In this document: piece by piece, positions 13,914-20,789 of the stretch
Layout: each line of letters begins with the position of its first letter
Position numbering within the stretch: the stretch's first letter is position 1
Assembly (NCBI GenBank): GCA_046728935.1
Contig: JBKPFS010000062.1
Coordinates: 1 to 24,867 of the forward strand
Origin: DATAFO01 sp046728935
Lineage (GTDB): Bacteria > Actinomycetota > Thermoleophilia > Solirubrobacterales > 70-9
DNA length: 24,867 bases
Direction: 5' to 3'
The notes under the pieces: model-generated
Databases searched by the model: none
Told to the model about the DNA's origin: nothing
What the model saw: only the letters and a program-made list of their open reading frames with translations
Program-made: the position numbers and the translations under genes

Positions 13914-13919
13914 TATTCT
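13914..13919 (+). promoter_or_regulatory. -10 hexamer TATTCT for leaderless HATPase gene
   Basis: TATTCT ends 7 nt before GTG 13927. It overlaps a GGGTAT (13911-13916) that resembles the -10 of SigB/SigF-type promoters, but I find no matching GTTT at the right distance. Confidence 0.45.
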
Positions 13920-13926
13920 GCTCGTC

Positions 13927-14781
13927 GTGGGAGGCGCTGAGAGCTCGTCGCGGGCTGGTGGACAGGCGATAGGGGCTGAGCACAGCGTCCAGCTGACGCT
14001 CGTGGCCAAGGCGGAGAACGTCGCCGTCGTCCGCCACGCGCTCGCCGGCCTCGCCGCGACACTGGAGATGGAGGCGGGCAGCATCGCCGACCTGAAGACG
14101 GTCGTGACCGAGGCGTGCATGAACGTCGTTGTCCACGCCTACGAGCCCGGTGAGCCCGGGCCGCTGGAGGTGCGGGCGTGGCGCGATGAGCCGTGGTTGG
14201 TCGTGGCGGTTCGCGATTACGGCACCGGGATCCGCCCGCTGGCTGCGCCCGAGCGCGACAGCCTTCGCCTCGGGTTGCCCCTGATCGCGGCGCTCTCCAC
14301 GCGCTTCGAGATCACCGGCGAGCCAGGGCATGGAACCGAGGTGACGATGCGGCTGGCGCTGTCGACCAACGGGGCCGCCCCGGCGGTCGCCGAGGAGGCG
14401 AAGCCACCCGAGGGCGCTCAGCTGCGCCTGCCTGCGGGGGACCTCGTGGCCCCGGTGCTCTCGCGGGTCATCGGGATGTACGCGGCGCGCGCCGACTTCT
14501 CGGTCGATCGACTATCCGACGCGATCCTCCTGAGCGATGCGATCTCCGCGAGCGAGCCGGCGACGTTTCGCGACCGCCTGGCCGAGATCGAGATCGGGGA
14601 GGAGGAGGGCGCGTTCACGGTTCGGCTCGGGCCGCTCGAGCCCGGCGCCGGCGAGCGGATGATGGGCGCGATGCGGATTCCCGAACTCGGGGTCTCGCTC
14701 GATCGACTGGCCGACGAAATGTCCGTCCAGGCGGACGACTGCGGCGAGTACCTGGTGATGCGGCTCGCCCGGCCGGACTAG
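13927..14781 (+). CDS. HATPase-domain protein (RsbW/SpoIIAB-like), probable sigma regulator with two domains
   Basis: A 284-aa protein. Residues 20-145 form a GHKL ATPase domain of the anti-sigma kinase type: N box TEACMNVVVHAYEP (E62, N66), G1 DYGTG (97-101) and G2-like GHGTEV (135-140). Residues about 165-284 look like a second, degenerate domain, with APVLSRVIGMYAARADFSVDRLSDAILLSDAI and FTVRLGPLEPGAGERMM, lacking the ATP-binding motifs. RsbW-type kinases bind a sigma factor and phosphorylate an anti-anti-sigma protein. Its stop overlaps the stop of a convergent SigB-like sigma gene, making that sigma its likely partner (inference). No STAS-domain anti-anti-sigma gene is present nearby. 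Confidence 0.82.
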   Translation: MGGAESSSRAGGQAIGAEHSVQLTLVAKAENVAVVRHALAGLAATLEMEAGSIADLKTVVTEACMNVVVHAYEPGEPGPLEVRAWRDEPWLVVAVRDYGTGIRPLAAPERDSLRLGLPLIAALSTRFEITGEPGHGTEVTMRLALSTNGAAPAVAEEAKPPEGAQLRLPAGDLVAPVLSRVIGMYAARADFSVDRLSDAILLSDAISASEPATFRDRLAEIEIGEEEGAFTVRLGPLEPGAGERMMGAMRIPELGVSLDRLADEMSVQADDCGEYLVMRLARPD

Positions 14782-15620
14782 CCGCCGGCCTCGCCGATCT
14801 CGCCGCCACCTTCCTCGCGCTCCTCGTCGCTTGCGACCTCCCGCAGGCGAGCCAGGGCGCGGCGGATGATCCGCGAGACGTGCATCTGCGAGTACCCGAC
14901 CCGCTCGGCGATGCGCGACTGGGTCAGGTCCTCCACGAAGCGCAGACGCAGGACCTCCCGCTCGAGCTCGCTCAGCGCCCGAACGCCCGCCTGAAGCGCG
15001 GACCGGTCCTCGACCAGCTCGAAGCCGGGGTCCGAGTCTCCGATCCGCTCGGACATCGCGGGCTCGTCCTCCGCGCTCGCGGCGGCCGGCCGATCCAGAG
15101 AGACCGTGCGCCGCGCATCGCTGGCGGCGAACGCCTCGAGGACCTCGTCCTCGCTGATGCCGAGCCGCTCGGAGATCTCGCCGATCGTGGGCGAGCGCTC
15201 GAGCTCGTGGCTCAGCTTCGCCAGGGTGCCCTCGATGTCGCGGATCCGCTCCTGGAGCCCGCGGGGCACGCGAAGAGTCCAGACGCGGTCCCGAAAGTGG
15301 CGCCGCAGCTCGCCGAGCACCGTCGGCCCGGCAAAGGCGGTGAACGGGACGCCCCGACTGGGATCGAAGCGCTCCAGCGCCGCCATCAGCCCAATGCTCG
15401 CGACCTGGATCAGGTCCTCGCTCGGCTCGCCGCCGCCGCTGTAGCGAAGCGCGAGGCTGCGGGCGAACGGGAGAAAGCGCCTGACGAGCTCCTCGCGCGC
15501 GGCCTCCTCGCGGGTGTCGTGGTAGCGGCGCAGGAGGTCCTCATCGCGGGCCAACGCATCCTCGGGCCTCGCCGGAGCGCCCTCCGCACGCCTTCTGCTG
15601 TCAGCACCCTCCCGACTCAC
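14778..15620 (-). CDS. RNA polymerase sigma factor, SigB/SigF family
   Basis: A 280-aa group 3 sigma factor. Region 2 spans about residues 25-110, with LVRRFLPFARSLALRY, the core-binding EDLIQVASIGLMAALERFDPSRGVPFTAFA and GELRRHFRDRVWTLRVPRGLQER. Region 3 follows (LERSPTIGEISERLGISEDEVLEAF). Region 4 is LSELEREVLRLRFVEDLTQSRIAERVGYSQMHVSRIIRRALARLR, where the helix-turn-helix reads the -35 element. The SQMHVSR signature and overall order match SigB/SigF/SigG, so stress or developmental control is likely. GTG 15620 is chosen because TACCCT lies 8 nt upstream and the region before it has no family similarity. It ends in an acidic/Gly tail. Confidence 0.93.
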   Translation of the reverse strand: MSREGADSRRRAEGAPARPEDALARDEDLLRRYHDTREEAAREELVRRFLPFARSLALRYSGGGEPSEDLIQVASIGLMAALERFDPSRGVPFTAFAGPTVLGELRRHFRDRVWTLRVPRGLQERIRDIEGTLAKLSHELERSPTIGEISERLGISEDEVLEAFAASDARRTVSLDRPAAASAEDEPAMSERIGDSDPGFELVEDRSALQAGVRALSELEREVLRLRFVEDLTQSRIAERVGYSQMHVSRIIRRALARLREVASDEEREEGGGEIGEAGG

Positions 15621-15628
15621 TATCTCGC

Positions 15629-15634
15629 AGGGTA
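15629..15634 (-). promoter_or_regulatory. -10 hexamer TACCCT for leaderless sigma gene
   Basis: On the minus strand TACCCT ends 8 nt before GTG 15620. About 40-65 nt further upstream is an AT-richer patch (15669-15696, including GTATAC) of unknown meaning. Confidence 0.45.
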
Positions 15635-15745
15635 TGGGAGTCGGCACCGCCTCGCCGTGGCCGACGCGGGTACAGGTATACATAACGCGGGGTATCGCGC
15701 GTGGACTCCGCGCGCGGGCCGTGAGGGTGCGCTCTTTCCCCCGGC

Positions 15746-16321
15746 CTAGTTCTGCGACGGATCGGCCGGCATGCGCGCGAGCAGCGAGTACTGGCCGCCC
15801 TTACGGGCCAGCACGTCGTGCCAGAGCGCCTCGGGATCGTCGGGGAAGAGCTCCGCCGGAAGGGGTGGCTCGACGATCCAGGAGTCCGTCTCGAGCTCCG
15901 CCTCGAGCTGACCGGGGCCCCAGCCGGAATAACCGGCGTAAACCCGCCCGCGCCTGATCGCGCCCTCCAAGAGCTCGGGATCGGTGTCGGCGGCGACGAA
16001 CCCGACGTCGGCGACCACGATCCACGCGGCCGCGGCTGGGTCGGCGAACTCAGCCAGCACCACCAGGGCCTGAGGCTGCACCGGGCCGCCGATGTACACC
16101 GGCCCCTCCCCCGCCACCGGTGCCAGCTCCGGCACGACCTCACCCACCTCGGCATCCGCCTGGCGGTTGAGGACGATCCCCATCGCCCCCTCCTCGTTGT
16201 GCTCGGTGATGAACACCACCGTTCGCGCGAAGTTGGGGTCAAGCAGCGCCGGTGAGGCGACCAGCAGCTTGCCGCGCACTGACTCCTCGAACGTCCCGTC
16301 GCTGGGCTCCGAGCCCTCCAT
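15746..16321 (-). CDS. YqgE/AlgH-family protein
   Basis: A 191-aa protein of the YqgE/AlgH (DUF179) family. Signature segments are GKLLVASPALLDPNFARTVVFITEHNEEGAMGIVLNR, VYIGGPVQPQALVVL, and RVYAGYSGWGPGQLEAELETDSWIV with LFPDDPEALWHDVL. The family is conserved but its biochemical role is unclear. Three starts are possible: GTG 16342, ATG 16321 (used here), and GTG 16279. The last gives the compact MRGKLLVASPALLDPNF N-terminus of well-known homologues and has GAGGAG 3 nt upstream, so the true start may be there. It is divergent from the thioredoxin gene. Confidence 0.88.
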   Translation of the reverse strand: MEGSEPSDGTFEESVRGKLLVASPALLDPNFARTVVFITEHNEEGAMGIVLNRQADAEVGEVVPELAPVAGEGPVYIGGPVQPQALVVLAEFADPAAAAWIVVADVGFVAADTDPELLEGAIRRGRVYAGYSGWGPGQLEAELETDSWIVEPPLPAELFPDDPEALWHDVLARKGGQYSLLARMPADPSQN

Positions 16322-16364
16322 GCGCCGTATTGAAGCGCTCACGGGACCCTTGGGCGCCGCTCGC

Positions 16365-16370
16365 TAACCT
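16365..16370 (+). promoter_or_regulatory. -10 hexamer TAACCT for leaderless thioredoxin-TPR gene
   Basis: TAACCT ends 7 nt before ATG 16378, with no Shine-Dalgarno. Confidence 0.5.
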
Positions 16371-16377
16371 CGGCGAG

Positions 16378-17145
16378 ATGGCCATCGACGTCACAGAGGC
16401 CGATTTCGCCGCCCGCGTGCTCGAGCGCTCGCGTGAGCTGCCGGTTGTCGTCGATTTCTGGGCCGAGTGGTGCGGCCCCTGTCGGCAGCTCGGCCCGGCG
16501 CTCGAGGAGGCGGTGCGAAAGCGCGGCGGGGAGATCGAGCTGGTCAAGGTCGACGTCGACGCGAACCGGACCCTCGCCGCGGCCTTCGACATCCGCGGGA
16601 TCCCGGCCGTGAAGGCGTTCCGCGACGGCACCATCGCGGCCGAGTTCACGGGGGCGATCCCGTCGGATCGAATCGAGGAGTTCCTCGACCGCCTCGTTCC
16701 GTCGCCCGCCGACCGCCTCGTCGCTGCCGGGGACGAGGCCTCGCTTCGCGAGGCGCTCGCCCTCGACCCGCGACACGCCGCCGCGGCGCGAGAGCTCGCC
16801 CGGCTGCTACTGGGGCGGGGCGAGCGTGAGCCGGCGCTCGAGCTTCTGGAGCGCTTCGAGGATGACTTCGTCGCGCAGGGCCTGGCCGCGCGGGCGCGTC
16901 TCGAGCCCGCGAGCGCCAACGGGGCCGAGCCCGAGCAAGACGCCCTCGCGACAGCCTTCGCCGCCTGGGACGAGGGCGACCACGCCCGGGCCCTCGAGCA
17001 GCTTCAGGACGCGATCGCGGCGGAGGCCGATCCCGACCGCCGCGACCTTATCCGCCGCGTGATGGTCGCTATCTTCACCGAGCTCGGACCCGAGGACGAG
17101 CTAGCCCGGCGGCATCGCCGCCGCCTTGCCGCGGCCCTCAGCTGA
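16378..17145 (+). CDS. Thioredoxin-TPR protein (CnoX/YbbN-like)
   Basis: A 255-aa protein. The N-terminal thioredoxin domain (1-110) has WAEWCGPCRQLGP, with the active-site pair C32 and C35 (WCGPC), KVDVDANRTLAAAFDIRGIPAVKAF with the cis-proline, and a C-terminal GAIPSDRIEEFLDRL helix. Residues 115-255 form helical TPR-like repeats (ARELARLLLGRGEREPALELLE, AFAAWDEGDHARALEQLQDAIA, DRRDLIRRVMVAIFTELG). This two-part layout is that of CnoX/YbbN chaperedoxins, which protect proteins from oxidation and pass them to chaperones. The CXXC is intact, unlike the SXXC of E. coli CnoX. ccdA follows 6 nt downstream, so electrons from CcdA could feed this or another thioredoxin. Confidence 0.9.
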   Translation: MAIDVTEADFAARVLERSRELPVVVDFWAEWCGPCRQLGPALEEAVRKRGGEIELVKVDVDANRTLAAAFDIRGIPAVKAFRDGTIAAEFTGAIPSDRIEEFLDRLVPSPADRLVAAGDEASLREALALDPRHAAAARELARLLLGRGEREPALELLERFEDDFVAQGLAARARLEPASANGAEPEQDALATAFAAWDEGDHARALEQLQDAIAAEADPDRRDLIRRVMVAIFTELGPEDELARRHRRRLAAALS

Positions 17146-17151
17146 GATCCG

Positions 17152-17883
17152 ATGAGCGATCCCGTCAACGGCGCCGACGTCCCGGTTGCGTTCTTCGCCG
17201 GACTGGTCTCGTTCGTATCGCCGTGCGTCCTCCCGCTGGTCCCCGGCTATCTCTCGGTGGTCACCGGCGTCAACCCCGGCGAGGTCGAACGAGCGGGCCG
17301 GTGGCGGGTGCTCGGACCGAGCCTGCTGTTCATCGCCTCGTTCTCCGCCATCTTCATCCTCCTCGGCCTCACAGCGACGGCGCTCGGCCGGCGCCTTCGC
17401 GACAACCAGGACCTGCTCACCGACATCGGCGCCGTGCTGCTGATCGTTATGGGCGTGCTCTTCATCGCGGCGATGTTCATCGACAGGTTGAACCGGGAAT
17501 GGCGGATCGAGGCGCTGGTTGCACGCGCGGGCAAGGGCGGGCCGGTGGTGGCGGGGGCCGCCTTCTCGATCGCCTGGACACCATGCACTGGCCCCGTCCT
17601 GGGCGGGATCCTCACGCTCGCGGGGATCCAGGGCGAGGCGGCGCATGGCGCCTTCCTCCTCGCCGTCTACTCGGCCGGGCTTGCGGTGCCCTTCCTGGTC
17701 ACGGCGCTCGCCTTCGACCGCGCGACCACTGCGTTCGCGCTGGTCAAGCGCCACTATCGGGCGATCGTGGCCACCGGCGGAGCGGTGCTGATCGCGATGG
17801 GAGTGCTGATTCTGAGCGGCGGCTTCACGGACCTGAACATCTGGGCCCAGCGGGTCACGAACGACCTCGGCCTGAACCTCTAG
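17152..17883 (+). CDS. ccdA: CcdA/DsbD-type cytochrome c biogenesis membrane protein
   Basis: A 243-aa integral membrane protein with about six transmembrane segments that carries thiol electrons from cytoplasmic thioredoxin across the membrane. The two conserved cysteines are C25 in GLVSFVSPCVLPLVPGYLS (first helix) and C145 in AFSIAWTPCTGPVLGGIL (fourth helix). The repeated PC...P layout is the family hallmark. Outside targets are usually ResA/CcsX-type proteins for cytochrome c maturation; none is in the window. It probably shares a transcript with the thioredoxin-TPR gene (6-nt gap). Its 3' end lies in a tandem 9-bp duplication. Confidence 0.93.
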   Translation: MSDPVNGADVPVAFFAGLVSFVSPCVLPLVPGYLSVVTGVNPGEVERAGRWRVLGPSLLFIASFSAIFILLGLTATALGRRLRDNQDLLTDIGAVLLIVMGVLFIAAMFIDRLNREWRIEALVARAGKGGPVVAGAAFSIAWTPCTGPVLGGILTLAGIQGEAAHGAFLLAVYSAGLAVPFLVTALAFDRATTAFALVKRHYRAIVATGGAVLIAMGVLILSGGFTDLNIWAQRVTNDLGLNL

Positions 17884-17891
17884 AACCTCTA
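17874..17891. repeat. Tandem 9-bp repeat over the ccdA stop
   Basis: GAACCTCTA occurs twice in tandem (17874-17882 and 17883-17891), followed by another GAAC. The ccdA TAG lies across the junction. It looks like a slippage duplication. Confidence 0.7.
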
Positions 17892-17899
17892 GAACAACT

Positions 17900-17936
17900 C
17901 CGCCGAAAGCCTCGCCTTCGGCTACGTTTTCGGCGG
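17900..17936. terminator. Bidirectional terminator between ccdA and the convergent 97-aa gene
   Basis: CCGCCGAAA (17900-17908) pairs perfectly with TTTCGGCGG (17928-17936). The loop contains an inner GCCTTCGGC mini-hairpin. A-rich and T-rich stem ends (GAAA and TTTT) suit termination from both sides. Confidence 0.6.
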
Positions 17937-17952
17937 CTTGAGGCCTGTTGCC

Positions 17953-18246
17953 TTACCCGGCAGGGACGTAGTCGCGGACCTCGATCGGGGCCTCGAGCGG
18001 CGTGCCCACGGCCTCCGTCTCCTCGATTCCCTCGCCCTCGCCCTCGCGGGAGCACACGATCCTGAAGCGCCCAGTGCCGATCGCGGGATCGCCCACGATC
18101 GGCAGCCCTCGGATCTCCTCCCACCCCAGGCGCTCGAGCTCGAACGGGTTCATCCGCACCTCCGCGGCCGGAAAGGGGCAGTTGGCGTTGTGCTGGTCGA
18201 TCGCCTTCGAGATCGCCTCGAGGTTCTTCGCCTCCGGGCCGCTCAC
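17953..18246 (-). CDS. Uncharacterised 97-aa protein
   Basis: I do not recognise this protein. Its sequence is well balanced and looks real: an N-terminal helix (PEAKNLEAISKAIDQHNANCPFPA), then VRMNPFELERLGWEEIRGLPIVGDPAIGTGRFRIVCSREG, an acidic stretch (GEGEGIEETEAVG) and a C-terminal IEVRDYVPAG. The NPFELERLGWEE...G..I..D..I..G.F.I.C pattern hints at a small compact fold with two spaced cysteines, possibly nucleotide- or metal-binding; that is a guess. The GTG start follows TACACT by 7 nt on the minus strand, the leaderless pattern of this window. A 40-aa membrane protein frame lies 29 nt upstream on the same strand. Confidence 0.7.
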   Translation of the reverse strand: MSGPEAKNLEAISKAIDQHNANCPFPAAEVRMNPFELERLGWEEIRGLPIVGDPAIGTGRFRIVCSREGEGEGIEETEAVGTPLEAPIEVRDYVPAG

Positions 18247-18253
18247 GGTCCCG

Positions 18254-18259
18254 AGTGTA
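18254..18259 (-). promoter_or_regulatory. -10 hexamer TACACT for leaderless 97-aa gene
   Basis: On the minus strand TACACT ends 7 nt before GTG 18246; the same hexamer precedes hflX. Confidence 0.45.
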
Positions 18260-18275
18260 GACGGGTCCAGGCGGC

Positions 18276-18398
18276 TCAGAACAGCTCCAGAACGGCCTTG
18301 AAGCCGTGCTCGACCGCCCAGGTGAGGACGACGACGACGAGGATGGCGAGCGGCCGGACGGGAAAGGGCCTCGTGCGAGTCGATCGCACGAGGCCCAT
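18276..18398 (-). CDS. Putative 40-aa single-pass membrane protein
   Basis: ATG 18398 opens a 40-codon frame with an Arg-rich start (MGLVRSTRTRPFPVRP), one hydrophobic segment (LAILVVVVLTWAV, about residues 17-29) and a short tail (EHGFKAVLELF). An in-frame stop lies upstream, so the frame cannot be extended far. The positive-inside N-terminus and one membrane helix make a real small protein plausible. No Shine-Dalgarno or well-placed TAnnnT hexamer is visible. The first codons are buried in a perfect 13-bp hairpin (18366-18396). Function unknown. Confidence 0.45.
   Translation of the reverse strand: MGLVRSTRTRPFPVRPLAILVVVVLTWAVEHGFKAVLELF
18366..18396. repeat. Perfect 13-bp inverted repeat (hairpin)
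   Basis: GGGCCTCGTGCGA (18366-18378) and TCGCACGAGGCCC (18384-18396) flank a 5-nt loop. It covers codons 1-11 of the 40-aa minus-strand frame. It could be a terminator, or could control that start. Confidence 0.7.
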
Positions 18399-18595
18399 GG
18401 TCTCATCGTCGCGCGACGCCGCCTACTTCGAGCTCAACACGGTGCCCACGTCGGAAACCCCAGCCGCTCCTTGGTCGCTCGGCCCGAAGGCCGACTCGGC
18501 AGGTTGAATTTCGCCGCGGCAGGCCAGGGGCGAACAGGTGTTCCGTGTGTCACGGCGGTCACATTGCTAACGCTTCTGGGAAGATCCGTGCGCCC
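18399..18595. other. Non-coding gap between the 40-aa frame and the WS/DGAT gene
   Basis: No convincing gene is seen in these 197 bases. They hold a short CGGCC-CGAA-GGCCG hairpin near 18480-18493. On the minus strand there is a pair of GTGAC direct repeats (near 18550-18563). A TAAC-containing stretch near 18568 may serve as the WS/DGAT promoter. Confidence 0.4.
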
Positions 18596-20032
18596 GTGAA
18601 CGACGACCGTCTCAGCGGCCTCGATTCCTCGTTCCTGCACCTCGAGCAGGGCCCCGCGCACATGCACGTCGCGTCCACGATGGTCTTCGAGGGCCCCACG
18701 CCTGGGCACGAGGAGTTCAAGGAGCACATCGCCTCGCGCCTGCACCTCGTGCCCAGATTCCGGCAGAAGCTGCGCTTCGTGCCGCTCGCTCAGGGTCGGC
18801 CAAAGTGGATCGACGACCCCCGCTTCAACCTCGACTACCACGTCCGCCACACCGCCCTCCCCCCTCCCGGCTCCGAGGATCAGCTGCGCACGCTCGCGGC
18901 GCGAGTCTTCTCCCAGCGCCTCGACCGCTCGAAGCCGCTGTGGGAGATGTGGCTGGTCGACGGGATCGAGGGGGATCGGTTCGGTCTCGTCGCCAAGAGC
19001 CACCACGCCCTCGTCGACGGCGTCTCCGGGGTTGACATAACCACGGTGCTGTTCGACGCGGATCGCGAGCCCGACGCCCACCCCGAGCCGGAGCCGTGGA
19101 TCGCCCGACCCGAGCCCTCTGAAGCCGAGCTGCTCGCCGAGGCGCTGGTCGAGCGGGTCACCAGCCCGGCCGAGCTCGCGCGCGGCGTTCGGGCCCTGTT
19201 CCGTGCCCCGCGTCAGGCGGCCCGGGCCGTCGTCGACGCCCTGGAGGCGGCGGGCACGCTCGCGCGAGCCGGGCTCTCGGCTCCCCCCTCCCCCTTCAAC
19301 GTCGACATCGGCCCCTACCGCCGCTTCGCCTGGGTGCGCACCGACCTCGACCAGCTGAAGGCGATCAAGAACGAGGCGGGCGGCACGGTCAACGACGTGG
19401 TGCTGGCGGCGGTCGCCGGCGCCCTCGGGCGCTACCTCCGGGCCCGCGGCCACTCGGCCCGCGACCTCGAGCTGCGGGCGATGGTGCCGATCAGCGTGCG
19501 CACGGCCGACGAACGCGGCGCGCTGGGCAACCGCGTCTCCTCCTTCATGGCGCCGCTGCCGGTGTGGGCGGAGGACCCGCTCGCCCGCCTGAAGGCCGTG
19601 AGCGCCACCATGGGCGACCTGAAGCAGTCCAAGCAGGCGGTGGGCGCCAGCCTGCTGACCGAGCTCACCGACTTCGCCCCGCCCACGATCGCCGGCCAGG
19701 CCGCTCGGCTCCAGTCACGCCAGCGCTTCTTCAACCTCGTCGTCACCAACGTTCCCGGCCCGCAGTTCCCGCTCTACCTGATGGGCCGTGAGCTCGAGGA
19801 GGTGTTCCCGATGGTGCCGCTCGCGAAGCGCCAGGCGGTGTGCTTCGGGATCCTGAGCTACAACGGCCAGGTCAACTTCGGCCTCATCGGCGACTACGAC
19901 GCGCTGCCGGACCTGGACGCGCTCGCTGCCGACCTCGAGGCGTCGATCTCCGAGCTCGCGGACGCCGCGCCCAAGGCGAAGCGCGGGCGCGCCAAGCGCG
20001 CCCGCGCCCGCAAACAGGCAGCTAAGGCCTAG
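18596..20032 (+). CDS. WS/DGAT-family O-acyltransferase (wax ester synthase/diacylglycerol acyltransferase)
   Basis: A 478-aa acyltransferase that joins acyl-CoA to diacylglycerol or a long-chain alcohol, making triacylglycerol or wax storage lipid. The catalytic motif HHxxxDG is present as HHALVDG (136-142). PLWEMWLVDG (114-123) lies just before it. The C-terminal half has GTVNDVVLAAVAGALGRYL, the GNRVSSFMAPLP segment and NLVVTNVPGPQFPLYLMG, all usual in this family. GTG 18596 is chosen because it starts the conserved LSGLDSSFLHLE N-terminus; an earlier in-frame GTG 18545 adds 17 unmatched residues. The last 20 residues are Lys/Arg/Ala-rich, perhaps for membrane or lipid-droplet binding. It ends at a strong convergent hairpin. 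Confidence 0.93.
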   Translation: MNDDRLSGLDSSFLHLEQGPAHMHVASTMVFEGPTPGHEEFKEHIASRLHLVPRFRQKLRFVPLAQGRPKWIDDPRFNLDYHVRHTALPPPGSEDQLRTLAARVFSQRLDRSKPLWEMWLVDGIEGDRFGLVAKSHHALVDGVSGVDITTVLFDADREPDAHPEPEPWIARPEPSEAELLAEALVERVTSPAELARGVRALFRAPRQAARAVVDALEAAGTLARAGLSAPPSPFNVDIGPYRRFAWVRTDLDQLKAIKNEAGGTVNDVVLAAVAGALGRYLRARGHSARDLELRAMVPISVRTADERGALGNRVSSFMAPLPVWAEDPLARLKAVSATMGDLKQSKQAVGASLLTELTDFAPPTIAGQAARLQSRQRFFNLVVTNVPGPQFPLYLMGRELEEVFPMVPLAKRQAVCFGILSYNGQVNFGLIGDYDALPDLDALAADLEASISELADAAPKAKRGRAKRARARKQAAKA

Positions 20033-20060
20033 GCTGAACTCGGAGACAGTTCAGCCTAGG
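20028..20060. terminator. Bidirectional terminator with perfect 13-bp stem
   Basis: CCTAGGCTGAACT (20028-20040) pairs perfectly with AGTTCAGCCTAGG (20048-20060) around a 7-nt loop. The WS/DGAT stop (20030-20032) and the stop of the convergent membrane-protein gene (20056-20058) each lie within one arm. Confidence 0.75.
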
Positions 20061-20727
20061 GCCCCGGCGCCGGGGGTGGCGGCGCCGGGGGTGGCGGCGC
20101 CCCGGTCGGCTCTCCAGCCTCCTGATAGAGCAGGATCGACACGATCAGCACCCAGATCCCGCTGAGCAGGAAGGCGAAGAACCCGGCCGGGGTGACCGCC
20201 GCGATCCCCAACACGAGTGCCGCATACCCGAGCCACCGAGGCAGTGCGGCAAACCGCAGGATGGCGATGGCGCTGGCGAGCATCGCGACGGCCAAGCCAG
20301 CGGTCACGATTGCGAAGAAGTCCGAGTTGAGGACCGATAGTGTCTGGACAACCTCGTCACCAACGTTGGTCTCGTCGGCGACGTCGGCCGCCGAGAAGGC
20401 GAAGCCGGCGAACGCCAGCGCGCCCACCGCGAACACGATCCAGCCCGCGAAGGCGAGTCCCGAAAGGCGCCCCGGCTCCCCCTCCGCGCGCCTCAGCGAG
20501 GTTCTGAGGCTGGCTCCGAACCAAATCGCGAGCACCGATCCCCAGATGACGAACACGGCAGCCCAGATGTTCTCGGTGTCGTTGTCCAGCCAGTAGTTCC
20601 TGACATCTTCGACCGAGTCGTCGACGTCGGGGGTCTCCCCGCTGATGGCGAAGGCGGCGATGAACAGAAGTACGAACGCGACGCCGGTTAGTGGCGCATA
20701 TCTCTCGAGCGTGCTGCGTGAAGGCAC
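20056..20727 (-). CDS. Uncharacterised membrane protein with six probable TM segments
   Basis: A 223-aa protein. Hydrophobic segments are at about 13-30 (TGVAFVLLFIAAFAI), 54-72, 88-112, 137-155, 163-180 and 180-200 (FFAFLLSGIWVLIVSILLY). Between the first two is a soluble loop, TPDVDDSVEDVRNYWLDND, also seen in some actinobacterial DUF4386-like membrane proteins; family assignment is uncertain. The C-terminus is Pro-rich (PPPPAPPPPAPGP), encoded by a tandem 15-bp repeat. The start is clear: GTG 20727 with AAAGGAG 5 nt upstream, a strong Shine-Dalgarno in contrast to the leaderless genes nearby. Function unknown. Confidence 0.75.
   Translation of the reverse strand: MPSRSTLERYAPLTGVAFVLLFIAAFAISGETPDVDDSVEDVRNYWLDNDTENIWAAVFVIWGSVLAIWFGASLRTSLRRAEGEPGRLSGLAFAGWIVFAVGALAFAGFAFSAADVADETNVGDEVVQTLSVLNSDFFAIVTAGLAVAMLASAIAILRFAALPRWLGYAALVLGIAAVTPAGFFAFLLSGIWVLIVSILLYQEAGEPTGAPPPPAPPPPAPGP
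20066..20095. repeat. Tandem 15-bp repeat coding the Pro-rich tail
   Basis: Two identical 15-bp units (GGCGCCGGGGGTGGC, 20066-20080 and 20081-20095) code the PPPAPPPPAP tail of the membrane protein. The repeat is prone to slippage. Confidence 0.8.
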
Positions 20728-20732
20728 GAGCT

Positions 20733-20740
20733 CTCCTTTC
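20733..20740 (-). promoter_or_regulatory. Strong Shine-Dalgarno of the membrane-protein gene
   Basis: On the minus strand GAAAGGAG stands 5 nt before GTG 20727 and fixes that start. Confidence 0.75.
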
Positions 20741-20789
20741 CGCGGTGGACGGGCGTGACGATCTCACTCCCGCCGGACGAATTCGCGCT

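Noticed and set aside
13909..13919. GGGTAT as a SigB/SigF-type promoter of the HATPase gene (sigma autoregulation)
   Set aside because: No GTTT-like -35 lies at 14-16 nt; the TATTCT hexamer at the leaderless spacing explains the site better.
15669..15696. AT-richer patch with GTATAC upstream of the sigma gene as an operator
   Set aside because: It has only short, imperfect symmetry and no second copy in the window; too weak to call.
14193..15749. A 518-codon open frame on the plus strand across the HATPase and sigma genes
   Set aside because: It is out of frame with the HATPase gene and antisense to the sigma gene; the composition is Arg/Ala-rich with no domain.
17874..17891. Tandem 9-bp repeat as a mobile-element target duplication
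   Set aside because: The copies are directly adjacent with nothing between, and no transposase or terminal repeats are present; simple slippage explains it.
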